Part shown: piece after piece, positions 33,558 through 45,480 of the stretch
Position numbering within the stretch: the stretch's first letter is position 1
How the letters are laid out: each line of letters starts with the position of its first letter
From: Paracentrotus lividus
Lineage: Eukaryota; Echinodermata; Echinoidea; Camarodonta; Echinidae
Assembly (NCBI GenBank): GCA_940671915.1
Contig: CALNVZ010000277.1
Location: 1 to 64,000 of the forward strand
Length of the DNA: 64,000 bases
Direction: 5' to 3'
Notes under the pieces: model-generated
Seen by the model: only the letters and a program-made list of their open reading frames with translations
What the model was told of the DNA's origin: nothing
Database searches by the model: none
Translations under genes and position numbers: made by a program

Positions 33558-34852
33558 CATATTTTAATGTAGTGATTAGCTTGTGAAGCTAATAAAGAGG
33601 TAAAATGTATGTCAGATACAATGTGAAATGTTATTATAAGGCAAAATTTTCGGCTCGCGCTTCGCACTCGCAAACATTTTCATTAGATTCTGCATAAGGT
33701 GCAAACTATGCGAATTTTGAGTGTACTATGTGTAGATCTACTATCTTTCACTTTTGAGTGTTTCCGTCCCCCCCCCCCCCCAGTCGTGACATGAAATCGC
33801 CGCGCTTGCTGAATGGAATACAAGTGCACGCAATTTTTAGGAAAATCTGATTTCCGAAGGGTCTGTTTAGGTAGAGTCTATAGCATTACATAAATTATAT
33901 TTATATTTTTGCTATTTTTCACCCATTCTTACTTAGGAGTCTAGTAGGCCTATCGTTAGATCTAGAAATCTAAAGTTAGGCCCTAGTTTTTACCATTCCA
34001 AATCGAACTCTCAAAAGTTTGAGGGGTTTGTTTCAGACTCAGGACATGATAGGCGTGACAGGAGGGAGGCACTACACAGGCCTGTATAATAGTCATATAT
34101 TAGTAGATCCATGGATATATCCATGGTAGCCTAGATCTAAACAGTTGATCCTTGGAAAGTAGACCGTAGTTTATTATGACCATGAATAATAATAATAACA
34201 GGGAGATGCACTAGTGGGACTAGATCTAGCTGAATCATACACAAATACCAAGCAACAGTAAGTTTATTGATTATTTCCGCTGATAAATTTGATAAGATTA
34301 TACTGCAATATCGAAAGTATCCTTACCTGAAGCGAGGTTACTAAGCTGAGCCTTCGGGTAGCAATCTCAGTCTGTAAAATATTCATTTATTATCTAAGAA
34401 AGTTTTCTCCGATTGAAAAAGTTTGTGGCAAGCGATGAATGTCACCATTTTTTAACTAGCCTTTATTCAGTCACCAAAAAATATCGTAGCCTGCGATTCA
34501 GTCACTGAAAAAAAGGTGGCGGACGGAAAAACCGGAGTTCATGGACGTTTTCTGCGGAAAGAAGACGGAGTTTTAGTTCGGCGGACGGAAATACCTGAAC
34601 GATATCAGGTTTTTTTTGTCCGCTTTTGCATTTCTGGGCGTTTTCACCGCCCGGACATAAAAACCTGCTACACCGGCGGAGGAGGGTTAAGAGATTCCTA
34701 CATGATGTCAGAAACAAGACATAATATGTATACATAGCAATACATAACATATTATGTTACATGAAGGCACTTCACAGAAAGTCTTGCAGGTCATGATGAT
34801 CAGTGAATTCAAATCTTCCTTGTGGTAGAAAAATCATATTAGAAATCAGAGC
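33558..34852. other. Non-coding spacer with GC-rich foldback and an 18-bp palindrome
   Basis: 34,109-34,126 is the perfect palindrome CCATGGATATATCCATGG. 34,510-34,680 is the GC-richer foldback sequence related to 19,140-19,300. A C-run lies at 33,770-33,782. The short frames here (73-82 aa) follow the foldback and are not genes. Confidence 0.55.
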
Positions 34853-37250
34853 ATGAACTGTAAAATTGTTGAAGAAAGGAGGAGCCTGATGTGGAGCCAC
34901 CAGGTAGTAGCGCTGCACACTTTGTTTGAACAACATCCACGAAGATTATACACATGGACTGCGCCAAACGGTAAATCCAGAAATCAAATTGACTATATTA
35001 TCATATCACAGAGATGGAGGATTAGCATCACCAAAGTTCGCACCTACCCAGGTGCTGACTGCGGGTCGGACCATCAGCTTTTATGTGCACGTTTCAAATT
35101 GCGCTTGAAAAGGATAGAAATTGCATCTGCACCTCCCAGGTTTGATCTTGAAGATCTTCAAGTAAATGATGCATTCTGCAATGAAGTCTCAGACAAACTC
35201 CGTAAGCCAACTGCTATCCATGGAGAGAAATCACCGAACAAACTTTGGCAAAACATGAAAGATGTCATATTATAAGCTGCCAAGAAGACTGTGCCAAGAC
35301 GACGAAAAAGACAACAGGAATGGATATCTACAGAGACACTAATCAAAATTGACGAAAGAAAAAGACTGAAGGCTACTGGTCTGAGAAATTTTACTGACAG
35401 AGTGTTGTACTCACAATGTAATAATGAAGTACAACGTCTATTGAGATACGATAGACAGAGAAACATTGATAGGCAATGAACTGAAGTCGAAAAGTCTGCA
35501 GTCACTAACTCAACCAGAGAAATGTACAAAGCAGTCAGAGCAATCACAAGCAAGTTTACACCAAGACTTGACTCTGTTAAAAGCGAACAAGGAGCAGTCC
35601 TATCCCAAAGAGCTGATGTGAAAAACAGATGGAAAGAATATTGCAGTAAATTATATAAAAGACCAGATGATGATTTTGAGGCTGTGATTCAAAAGCAAGA
35701 ACAGGAGCCCCCACCCCTGAGGGATGAAATGATACAGGCTCTGAACAACATAAAAATGGGAAAAGCCCTGGATGTGATGACATACCCATCGAACTTCTCA
35801 AACATTCAGGAAAAAAGAGCATCGATATTATGCATCAACTTTGTGTCACCATCTGGGAGAAGAAGAGTGGCTAGAAGACTAGGTAAAGTCAATCTTCATG
35901 ATATGAAGATCATGCTATGCAATGTGCAAACAACCGGACAATCGCTCTAATATCACTTGCTAGCAAGGTGATTTTAAAGATAATAGCAGCAAGAATGAAG
36001 AACAGACTAGAAAAAGAGATATCTACAGCTCAAGCTTGTCTTAGACCAGGGCGTGGAACGAGAGATCAGATACACAATCTGAAGATGATAATGGAAAAAT
36101 GACGAGAATGGAGGAGGATATTGTACATTGCCTTCATCGACTATAGTAAAGCCTTCGATACAATCAGACATGTACGCTTATGGCAGGGAATGTATGACAT
36201 GGGCTTTCCCAGCCACATCATTGAGCTCCTACGCAAACTGTACCTCGATCAGATGGCAGCTTTCAGAACGGGCTATGGTATGACAGAGTGGTTCGAAATT
36301 GGTAAAGGAGTAAGTAAAGGGTGCATACTCTCACCACCTCTGTTTAATATCTTCTCAGAACTGATTATGCGAGAAGCTCTGAACAACTTCACTGGGACTG
36401 TGGATGTTGGTGGAAAAATCTATACAGAATTGAGATATGCCGACGATGTCGCCCTGCTGGCTGGCTCTTTAGAAGAAATGCAAGATCTTCTGAACAGAAT
36501 TCAAGTCACCAGTGAATCCGCAGGACTCTTTCTTAATATTTCAAAAACCAAGATCATGATCGTAGGAGAGAAACCCATTCAGAGCAGAGGTGAAGACAAT
36601 AATGATATCATACAAGTTAATGGAGAGGTGATTGAAGTCGTTTATCATTTCAGATACCTGGGGACAATGATTAGTGATCAGTGTGACGACGGCCCAGAAC
36701 TCAAACGGAGACTTGCCATTGCAAAGAATGCAATAGTGGCACTATCTTCAATATGGAAAGACAAGTCAGTCACTAGGACAACAAAGATTCGACTGCTAAG
36801 ATCTTTAGTGTTTCCTATTGCAAAATATGGTTGTGAGTCCTGGGCGATGAAGAAATCAGATAGAAAACGGGTCGAGGCCTTTGAACTATGGGCTTACAGG
36901 CGTCTACTTTGCATCAGCTGGACAGAGAGAAAAACTAATCAATATGTGCTTGACAGCAGAGGCAACAAATGAAGATTGCTGGAGCACATCGACCAACTAA
37001 AGCTTCGATACTTCGGACATGTGGTACGAGCTGCCAAGACCAAATACGACTTAATGTCAGGTGTGGTGTTTGGTAAATGACGTAGAGGAAGGCAAAGGAC
37101 TCGGTTGACGGACAGGGGAGTCACTCTCACAGATATGACATTCAGCAAGGCTCTAGCAGCCACACGAGATAATGTCAAATGGAAGAAAATTTTGCATGAT
37201 GTCACGGCCGGTCGGAGACCTGACCGATCCGCACCTTGATGATGGTGTGA
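34853..37250 (+). pseudogene. RTE-like LINE, 5'-truncated and frameshifted
   Basis: Non-LTR retrotransposon. It starts inside the EEP endonuclease (RLYTWTAPNGKSRNQIDYII, then YPGADCGSDHQLLCARFKL with the SDH catalytic motif; 34,853-35,275). A linker with KFTPRLDSVKSEQGAVLS follows (35,522-35,950), then NNRTIALISLASKV (35,917-36,102). The main RT frame is 36,121-36,972: FIDYSKAFDT (nt 36,133-36,162), GVSKGCILSPPLFN and catalytic YADDVALL (nt 36,436-36,459). After a TGA the same frame continues with two stops to 37,239 (GHVVR, RRGRQRT, WKKILHDVT). Frame breaks near 35,276, 35,800-35,950 and 36,105 disable it. The style (PGADCGSDH, MREAL, YRRLLCISW) suits the RTE group. Its 3' end GATGATG meets a Penelope-like element at ~37,235. 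Confidence 0.85.
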
Positions 37251-37518
37251 AAAGAATTGAGGTGATCAATGGAGGTGTGGAGGCTCTTTTCCTCCCTGAT
37301 ACAGATGAAGAAAACATCGTCGATGTAGTGCCACCAAATCCAAGGTCGACAGGGTGCTGAATTTTAAATCTGCTGTTCTAGCTTGGTCATAAATAGACAA
37401 GCATAGGAAGGAGCCATACGGGTGCCCATAGCTGTGCCAGACACCTGAAGATAGTCTTTGTCCATGAAAGTGAAATTATTCTTGGTAAGAACATGGGTCA
37501 TGAGGGATTTGATGTCGG

Positions 37519-37541
37519 GTATGGGGGGGGGGGGGGGGGGT
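37519..37541. repeat. Poly-G run
   Basis: An almost pure G tract inside the minus-strand Penelope-like element. It is read as proline codons in the minus frame and is prone to length error. Confidence 0.9.
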
Positions 37542-40205
37542 GGTTGGAGTGACCACTGCGAGCCAAGCCTCACAAGAGGCGGGAATACCTTCAGCATGGG
37601 GAATGTTGGTGTACAGGGAAGAATCATCAAACGTTCCGATGATCGCAGTGTCAGGTATCTGGTCCTTGATGCTGTTGAGTTTCCTAAGGAAGTCCAGAGT
37701 GTCATGGAGGGAGCAAGAGAAACAAGAGGTTTGATATAGTGATCAACATAGAGGGAGATGTTCTCTGGAGGGGAGCCATTGCCAGAGAGGATGGGTCGAC
37801 CAGGGTTTCCAGGTTTGTGGATCTTGGGAAGGAGATAGAAACGAGCAGGTTAAGTATTAATCGGGGAAAGGAATTTGTGTGCCTTACTGGAGAGAAGTTC
37901 GCGTTCCTTCATGTCATGAAGAGTGGATTGGATCTGTGAGGAGATATCACTTGTCGGGTCAGAATCTAAAAGTTTATAGTGGGATTGATTGTTGAGGTGT
38001 CTCATGGCTTCGTCGATGTACTGTTTGCGGTCCATGACTACTTACGGATAACTTTAATCTGCTGGTTTGAAGAAACGAGCAGGTTTAGTATTAATCGGGG
38101 AAAGGAATTTGTGTGCCTTACTGGAGAGAATTCGCGTTCCTTCATGTCATCAAGATGGATGGATTCTGTCAGGAGAAATCACTTGTCGGGTCAGAATCTA
38201 AAAGTTTATAGTGGGATTGATGTTGAGGTGTCTCAATGGCTTTCGATCGATTACTGTTGCGGTCCATGCTACTACGGGCTGATCCTTATCTGCGGTTTGA
38301 TATGATGTCAGACTGGTTCTAAGAGAGGAGAGACGCTTGAGTTCTCTCACGGGAAGGTTGTTCAGGGGAACTGTTATCGAGAGAATTGGAGGAACGTACT
38401 TGGGAGGAAACAGCTTGGATGTAGGTTTCAAGGCAAGGGACCCTATTATTGGGGGGGGGAGGGATCCATGTGCTAGTGGGGTGGAAGGGTTCAGGATCAG
38501 AGGGGGTTCATCGAGGAAGAACTCTTTGAGGCGTATCCTGCGGTAGAAAGAAGAAAGGTCTTGGCTAAGTGCTATCTGGTCCGCTGTGGGTGGGATGGGA
38601 CAAAACTTGAGACCTCTTGAGAGGAGAGAAGTTTCTCCTTGGGAGAGGGGAGAGAAGAGAGGTTAATGACCGAATGAGGAGAAACATCAGTGTTGTTCGT
38701 GCGTCGTTTGATTCTGTTGGACTGTTGTCGCTTCTTCGTCAGGTTACCTATTTTCTTGTTCCTTCGTCATGTTCGTGCAGAGAGTCCAGATCTGTGTTTA
38801 GATAGACAAGATTAAATTTCATCATTATACTTGAGCCATTGGGTAGGGGTACAGGAAGCACGTACATCAGTTTCCAAACTAAGGATGTCAGCTGAAAAGG
38901 AATCAAGTGATGCTGCACACTGTTCAGAGAGAATGTTAATCAGACGAATGGAAGTACCGTGTAAACTCCGGGTCCACCGCTTTCGCAGTTCAGGTGAGAG
39001 GGTTCCTAGGGCAGGAGTGCATTGGAGTTTGAGGCCTTTGGGTATGATACGGTTGAGGGAATAAAATCCGTAATTGTCTTGGTGAAAAGAGAGTTTCAGG
39101 GCCTTCAGCTTGGTCTCCTGAGTTGGTGAAATAAGGAAAGGTGTTTAGTCATCGTAGATAAGGGCTGTAGAAGAAAAACTAAAGTTAAGCATGGACGAAG
39201 GAAATGCATAACCAAAACGAGAACACAAAAAGGTTGATGATAGGTATACAAATAAAAGTAAAAAGAAAACTAAACAAATATAATAAAAAGGAATACCTGT
39301 GAAAAAGAGACAAAAAAAAGAAAAGAAATCAAAACAGTACGAGAGAAAGTGAGAGAGCTGTGAAAATGAAAAGTGAAAATTGAAAACAAGAAAACGTGGA
39401 AGGAAAGAAGCCAAAACCTGAATGAGACAAGAGTTAGATAAGAAAACCACACGCTGTAGAGGATGACTGTGGAAGAAAAGCAAAATAAGTAAATATAGAA
39501 CACAAAAATAACCTACAAATGAAAAGGGAGCAAAAAGACTGATCCTGTCCGTATCAGCAGAGAGAAGTTCTGGATGAGCATGATGAGACGTCTTCGCACC
39601 GCTCAACCTCACGGTCTCAACATTCAGGAGGGTAATGACTAACTTCTTTTTTTCTCACATTTATTTCTTGATATCTGTTTCCCCCTTTCCTTTATAGTTT
39701 AATTTATATATTTGCAGGTGTTTGTTTTATTTGACTAATACATTTCGTTTCTCATATCCATTCTTCTTTCTCTTTCCTCACTTACAGGTTTGGCTCACAC
39801 TTCTCTTTTGTTTTTTTTTAATGTTTTCCCCTTGTTCTTTTTCCTGCTTCACTAATTTATTTATCCCTTTACTTCTTCTTGTAGGTCTGTAGCACACAGG
39901 TCTACCAGGTGTTCTTTTCCTTAGCTTTTTCTCTCTTCTCTCACTCTTTTCAGCCCTTTTGCCTCTACTCTAATCCCTTCTTTGTTTACTCTCACCTCCC
40001 TCTCCCAGCTAATCATCTCTCTTTTGTTCCAGTTTGCTGTTTGATCACACCTCTTCTGGCTTTTTGATTGGCTGGCTGCTTCACACCTTTTACATCCCCT
40101 TTTGTTCCCTTTGTTCTCTTCCCCTGGGCTTGCCATCTAGGTGTAGCTTTTTCTTTCTTTCTCTGTATCAATGTTTGTTCCCTACTTTTCTGTGTCATTT
40201 TGTCT

Positions 40206-40232
40206 CTGACGAAGATTCTGCTAGTATCGAAA
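40206..40232 (+). ncRNA. Hammerhead-ribozyme-like core near the 5' end of the second Penelope-like element
   Basis: CTGACGA (40,206-40,212), one extra A, GATTCT-GCT-AGTATC as stem II with one T-T mismatch, then GAAA (40,229-40,232). It has the same layout, including the extra A, as the core at 26,567. It lies antisense to the element's coding strand, as expected for an inverted 5' terminal repeat. Catalytic competence is not shown. Confidence 0.45.
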
Positions 40233-40438
40233 GCTCAGGCTCCTTTTGACTTCATCATATTATATTCAATTAAAGTGTTAATCAAATTGGTTTACGAAGC
40301 TTTGATAGCCCTATGTCTAGGAAAAACAAACTAATACAATCCTGATAGCATGAAACAGAAAACATTGTAAAATATAAGATTCAAAATACAATACGGTAAG
40401 TGATGAATTACGGCAGTCCAGTTGAGTTTCCGACTTAC

Positions 40439-40702
40439 CTGCTGTAATAGTAATATAACATGGCTCGCTTTCTTTGTTTCCACTTAATGTCGTGATGGTC
40501 ATATTGTAGTCAGCTCCACATGTTGGTAGACCAGTACAGGTGAAACTTCTCGTGCTTGCATCCAAAGTTTGTGTTTCAGTAAATGACCCATCTGAACATG
40601 TCACATTAAAACCATCGTACTCTCCACTAGGAGCAGTCCAACTTGCTGAGACAGAATCGATTGTAGCTCCAGATTCGGTCAGGTCTTCCACCTTACAAGG
40701 CA
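40439..40702 (-). CDS. Fibronectin type III exon (FN3 array gene)
   Basis: A 264-bp exon on the minus strand with an acceptor CAG| at 40,703 and donor |GTAAGT below 40,439; both borders are phase 1. It encodes one FN3 domain: PCKVEDLTESGATIDSVSAS, then WTAPSGEYDGFNVTC with the conserved B-strand Trp, then TGLPTCGADYNMTITTLSG with the F-strand Tyr, ending SEPCYITITA. Five cysteines and NVT/NMT glycosylation sites indicate an extracellular protein. FN3 domains act as adhesive or receptor spacers. Arrays of this style occur in receptor tyrosine phosphatases and other cell-surface proteins, but no catalytic or membrane exon is in the window, so the protein is not named. The whole exon is phase-compatible with its neighbours, so exon duplication extends the protein without a frameshift. 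Confidence 0.85.
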
Positions 40703-40859
40703 CTGAAAAAGACAACGTCATTGTTAGCCGTTTTAAGAATCATGTAGACTAGACCCCTTTGTACACAAAATGACCAGAAATAAAAAGAAAATGAAAACGA
40801 AAAGTAGGAACTCTATATTTTTTTCTAGAACATGTAAAGTAACATCCTGTCAGCTACCT

Positions 40860-42180
40860 TACCTGCTGTTATAGTAATACAACATGGCTCCCTCTTTGTT
40901 CCCACTTAAGTCGTGATGGTCATATTGTAGTCAGCTCCACATTTGGTAGACAGTACAGGTGAAACTTGTCGCGCTGTCATCCAAAGTTTTGTTCAGTAAA
41001 GACATCAACACAAAAACCATCTACCTCCACTCGGTAGCAGTCCAACTTGCTGAGACAGAATCGATGTAGCTCCAGATTCAGTCAGGTCTTCCACCTTACA
41101 AGGCACTGAACAAGTACAATCTCTTAGTTAATAAAATTATGTAGACTAGACCCCTTTGTAACACCAAAAAGACCAGAAAATAAAAAGAAAATGAACGAAA
41201 AGTAAACTCCTACATTTCTAGAAGGTAACACCTGTCAACTACCAACACTCCAATGATAAATGGCATGCTCCTCGCTTTGTTCCCACTTAATGTCGCTAAT
41301 GAACAAACGATAAATAAAGTAGGAACTCCATATTTTCTTAAACATGTAGAATGGTGGATGTGGTAGTATCATCCTGTCAGCTACCCGTTACCTGACCTGT
41401 TATAAGTAAGTATAAACATGGCTCACTCTCTTTGTTCCCACTTATTGTCGTTGATTTCTTTATTGTAGTCAGCTCCAGCATGGTTCGGTAGACCAGTACA
41501 GGTGTGAAAACTTGTCGTTGCTATGGCATCCAAAGTTTTGTGTTTCAGGAATTGAAACTGCCCATCTGAACATGTCACAAATAAAACCATCGACTCCTCC
41601 CACGTCCCGAGCAGCCAAACTCTGCTGTGAGACAGAGATCGGAGTGGTGAGTAAGATCTCCAGCCAGACTCAGGTCCTTCCCACACCTTGTCTCACACGG
41701 CACCATGAAAATAAGTACAAAGCGTCCGTAAATGTTCAATAGACCCCAGTTAAGAATCACTGTTAAGACCTAAGAACCCCTTATGGGATCTTGTATCAAC
41801 CCCAAATAATGACCCAGAAATTAGACAAAAGAATAAAATGGAAACACACCGAAAACACATAAAACTCCTACATTTTTCGGGTGAGAAAATTCCACCGTAA
41901 CACCTGCTCAACTACTCACATTTCCTGCATGGTTGTATTAAATGTTAGAATGATAGCATATTGTTCGCTCGCTCGCTTTTCCTCCCACTTAATGTTCGTG
42001 AATTGAGGACAGCTTGTACTCCTTACTATCTCTTTAGCAAGCCCCACCATGTTGAAGTATAATGTAACCTGAGGTACCAGTGTAATAGCTTAGGTCAGTG
42101 TTGCCATCGAAAAGTTTGTCTGTTTCATAATTGTATAGATCGATTGGCTGATCTACATGTCACATTAAAACCTTTAAGTC
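40860..42180 (-). pseudogene. Error-rich FN3 exons continuing the array
   Basis: Recognisable but indel-broken FN3 exons lie at about 40,860-41,105, 41,388-41,700 and 41,920-42,180. A ~50-bp exon stub at 41,255-41,300 matches the stub at 60,280-60,335. Frames are lost at many single-base insertions and deletions, while splice-border words (CACCTTACAAGGCACTGA) remain legible. Unlike the clean exon just to the left, this density of indels with little substitution looks like sequencing error and not evolutionary decay. Confidence 0.6.
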
Positions 42181-42240
42181 TATTTAGCCTCAGCATACCT
42201 TCTCTATTTCTAATATAGGTCGGTCATCTCATCTCTCTCT

Positions 42241-42612
42241 NNNNNNNNNNNNNNNNNNNNNNNNNNNNNNNNNNNNNNNNNNNNNNNNNNNNNNNNNNNN
42301 NNNNNNNNNNNNNNNNNNNNNNNNNNNNNNNNNNNNNNNNNNNNNNNNNNNNNNNNNNNNNNNNNNNNNNNNNNNNNNNNNNNNNNNNNNNNNNNNNNNN
42401 NNNNNNNNNNNNNNNNNNNNNNNNNNNNNNNNNNNNNNNNNNNNNNNNNNNNNNNNNNNNNNNNNNNNNNNNNNNNNNNNNNNNNNNNNNNNNNNNNNNN
42501 NNNNNNNNNNNNNNNNNNNNNNNNNNNNNNNNNNNNNNNNNNNNNNNNNNNNNNNNNNNNNNNNNNNNNNNNNNNNNNNNNNNNNNNNNNNNNNNNNNNN
42601 NNNNNNNNNNNN
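42241..42612. other. Assembly gap (372 N)
   Basis: Run of N separating minus-oriented FN3 exons (left) from plus-oriented ones (right). Confidence 0.99.
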
Positions 42613-45480
42613 CAAGAAAAATTAAGGATTCCTACTTTCGTTCCATTCTTTTTATTTCTGGATCTTTGTGTACAAAGGGGCTAGTCTACATAAATTTCTA
42701 ACGCTAAATGACTTGTCCTTTTCAGTGCCTTGTAAGGTAAGACCTGACTGGAATCGGAGCTACAATCGATTCTGTCTCAGCAAGTGACTGCTTCCGAGTG
42801 GAGAGTAAAGGTTTAATTGACATGTTCAGATGCATTACTGAAACACACAAACTTTGGATGCAAGCACGACAAAGTTCACCGTACTGTCACCAAAATGTGG
42901 AGCTGACTACAATATGACCAATCACGACATTAAGTGGGAACAAGAGGCGAGCCATGTTGTATTACTATAACAGCAGGTAAAGTAGCCTGACAGAGATTTA
43001 CCTTCTACATGTCCAAGAAAAATATAGGAGTCTACTTTTCGTTCATTTTCTTTTTATTTCTATTAGGGTTAGTTAAAAGGTTCTTAAGTCTACATACTGA
43101 TTTTAACCAATGAACTGTTGTCTTTTCAGTGCTATGAAGGTGAAGACCTGACCGAAATCTGGAGCTCAATCGATTCTGTCCAGCAAGTTGGACTCTCCGA
43201 GTGGAGAGTACGATGGTTTTAATGCGACATTTCAATGGGTCATTTACTGAAACACAAACTTTGGATGCAAGCACGACAAGTTTCACCTGTACTGGTCTAA
43301 GCGCACATGTGGAGACTACTAATATGACCATCACGACATTAAGTGGAAACAAAGAGAGCGAGCCATGTGTTATATTACGATTACAGCAGGTTGGTAGTTG
43401 ACAGGATGTTACCTTTTAGAAAATTCTAGGAGTTCCACTTTTCGTTTTATTTTCTTTTTATTTTTGTTACAAGGGGGTTAGCTACATGATTTTTATACGC
43501 TAATTTGACGTTGTCCTTTTCAGTGCCTTGTAAGGTGGAAGACTGACGAATCTCGAGCTACAATCGATTCTTCTCTGCAAGTTGGAGTGCGCCACGGCGT
43601 AGTACGATGGAGATGTGACTTGTTCAGATGGTCATTCTGAAATACAAACTTGGATGCAAGCACGAGAGGTTTAGCTGTAAGTTAGTCTCAACATGTGGAG
43701 CGTGACTACGATATGACATTACGACATTAAGTGGGAACAAAAGCGAGCGAGCCATGCATATTACAATTACAGCAGGTGGTAAGTTGACAGGTGTTACTCT
43801 AGAAAAAGTAGGAGTTCCTACTTTTCGTTCATTTTCTTTTTATTTCTGGTCATTTTTGTGTACTAAAGGGGTCTAATCTACATGATTTTCTTAACGCTAA
43901 ATTGACGTTGTCCTTTTCATGCCTTGTAAGGTGGAAGACTGACTGAATCTGGAGCTACAATCGATTCTGTCTAGAAGTTGGACTGCCCTAGTGGAAGTAC
44001 AATGGTTTAATGTGACATGTTCAGATGAGTCATTTACTGAACCAAACTTTCGATGCAAGCAGACAAGTTTACCTGTACTGGTCTATCAACATGTGGGCTG
44101 ACTACAATATGATCATCACGACATAAGTGGGAGGAAAGCGAGCGAGCCATGCATATTACAATTACAGCAGTTGGTAGTTGACAGGATGTTACTTCTAGAA
44201 AAATGTAGGAGTTCTATCTTTCGTTCCATTCTTTTTATTCTGGCATTTTTGTGTACAAAGGGGTCTAGTCACAGGATTTCTTAACGCTAAATTGACGTTG
44301 TCCTTTCAGTGCTTGTAAGGGAAGACCTGACTGAATCTGAGCTACTAATCGATTCTGTCTCAGCAATTGGACTGCTCCGAGTGGAAGTACGATGGTTAAT
44401 GTGACATGTTCAGATGGCTTTACTGAAACACAACTTGGATGCAAGCACGACAGTTTCACCTGTACGGTCTAACCACATGTGGAGCTGACTACAATATGAC
44501 ATCAGACAATAAGTGGAACAAAGAGAGTGAGCCTGTTATATTACTATAACACATGGTAAGTAGCTGACAGGATGTTACCTTACATGTTTAGAAAATAAGG
44601 AGTTCCTACTTTCGTTCGTTTCATTACGATTAAGTGGGAAAAACGAGCGGAGCCATCCATATTACAATTACAGCAGGTTGGTAGTTGACAGGAGTTACTT
44701 CTAGAAAAATGTAGGAGTTTCTACTTTTCGTTCCATTTCTTTTATTTCTGGTCATTTTGTGTACAAGGGTCTAGTCTACATAATTTCTTACGCTAAATTG
44801 GACGTTGCCTTTCAGTTCCTGTAAGGTGGAAGACCGACTGAATCTGAGCTACATCGATTCTGTCTCAGCAAGTTGGACTGCTCCGAGTGGAGAGTACGAT
44901 GGTTTTATGTGACATGTTCAGATGGGTCATTACTGAAACACAAACTTTGATGCAAGCACTGACAAGTTGCACCTGTACTGGTCTACCAACATGTGGGCTG
45001 ACCACAATATGACCTCTACGAATTATGGAACAAAGAGAGCGAGCCATGGTGTTACTATAAAGCAGGTATAGTACTGAAGGTGTACTTGTACATGTTAGAA
45101 AGAATATAGGAGTTTTCACTTTTCGTTTATTTGTCTTTTATTTCTGGTATTTTTGTGTAAAAGGGGTCTTAGTCTACATGATTTCTTAGTAATAATTGAC
45201 GTATGTCTGTTTCAGTGGTTGTAAGGTGGAAGACTGACGAATCTGAGTAAATCGATTCCTGTCCAGCAGTTGGACTGCTCCTGAGTGAGTACAGGTTGTT
45301 TAATTGCATGTCGAAGATGTGGTCTTTACTGAAACAAGACTTTGGTGCAGACACAAAGTTTCACTGTATGGTCTACCAACATGGACTGACTACAATATGA
45401 CCATCGACAATTAAAGTGGAACAAAAGAAAGCGAGCCATGTTAATTACTATTACAGCAGGTAAGTGGAAACTTCAACTGG
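42613..45480 (+). pseudogene. Error-rich inverted copy of the FN3 array (~7 exons plus a stub)
   Basis: Plus-oriented FN3 exons begin near 42,727, 43,127, 43,524, 43,918, 44,308, 44,810 and 45,215, with a short stub at ~44,625-44,670. Each is preceded by a legible TTTTCAGTGCCTTGTAAGG-type acceptor and followed by a CAGCAGGT-type donor, but all contain frame-breaking indels. The unit at ~43,918 shares the private residues of the clean unit 60,820-61,083 (SDES, TFDAS, GLST, GRKASEP). The unit at ~43,524 shares those of 61,233-61,496 (TEIQT, TRGFSC, DYDM). It is therefore a poor-quality second reading of the same array, not an independent paralogue cluster. Confidence 0.7.

Larger units (their letters stand above)
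37232..40310 (-). pseudogene. Second Penelope-like element (reverse transcriptase), decayed
   Basis: The minus strand reads, from about 39,640 leftwards: YRRIRLKEFFLDEPPL (~38,510), DRKQYIDEAMRHLNNQ, KIHKPGNPGRPILSGNGSP, then GTAMGTRMAPSYACLFMTKL (nt ~37,375-37,435) and the catalytic WWHYIDDVFF (YIDD at 37,316-37,327). These are hallmarks of Penelope-like reverse transcriptases. The sequence stops at SIDHLNSFHTIIK (~37,232), where the RTE-like LINE begins, so the C-terminus and GIY-YIG domain are missing. Many stops and frameshifts are present. An internal tandem duplication (period 234 bp; 37,838 and 38,072) doubles the DRKQYIDEAM-KPARF part. The right flank (39,640-40,310) is a pyrimidine-rich non-coding stretch ending in a terminal-repeat-like segment with a hammerhead-like core. 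Confidence 0.8.

Noticed and set aside
39145..39612. 155-aa minus frame with many aromatic residues, like a multi-span membrane protein
   Set aside because: It lies in the T/C-rich flank of the Penelope-like element and its frame comes from low-complexity sequence; the noisy inverted copy shows the same tract.
40034..40334. 71-88-aa plus frames with a hydrophobic Phe-rich character
   Set aside because: They overlap the terminal-repeat region of the Penelope-like element and have no splice or start context.
42229..42615. 128-aa minus open frame
   Set aside because: It is a run of N between two arginine-glutamate codons.
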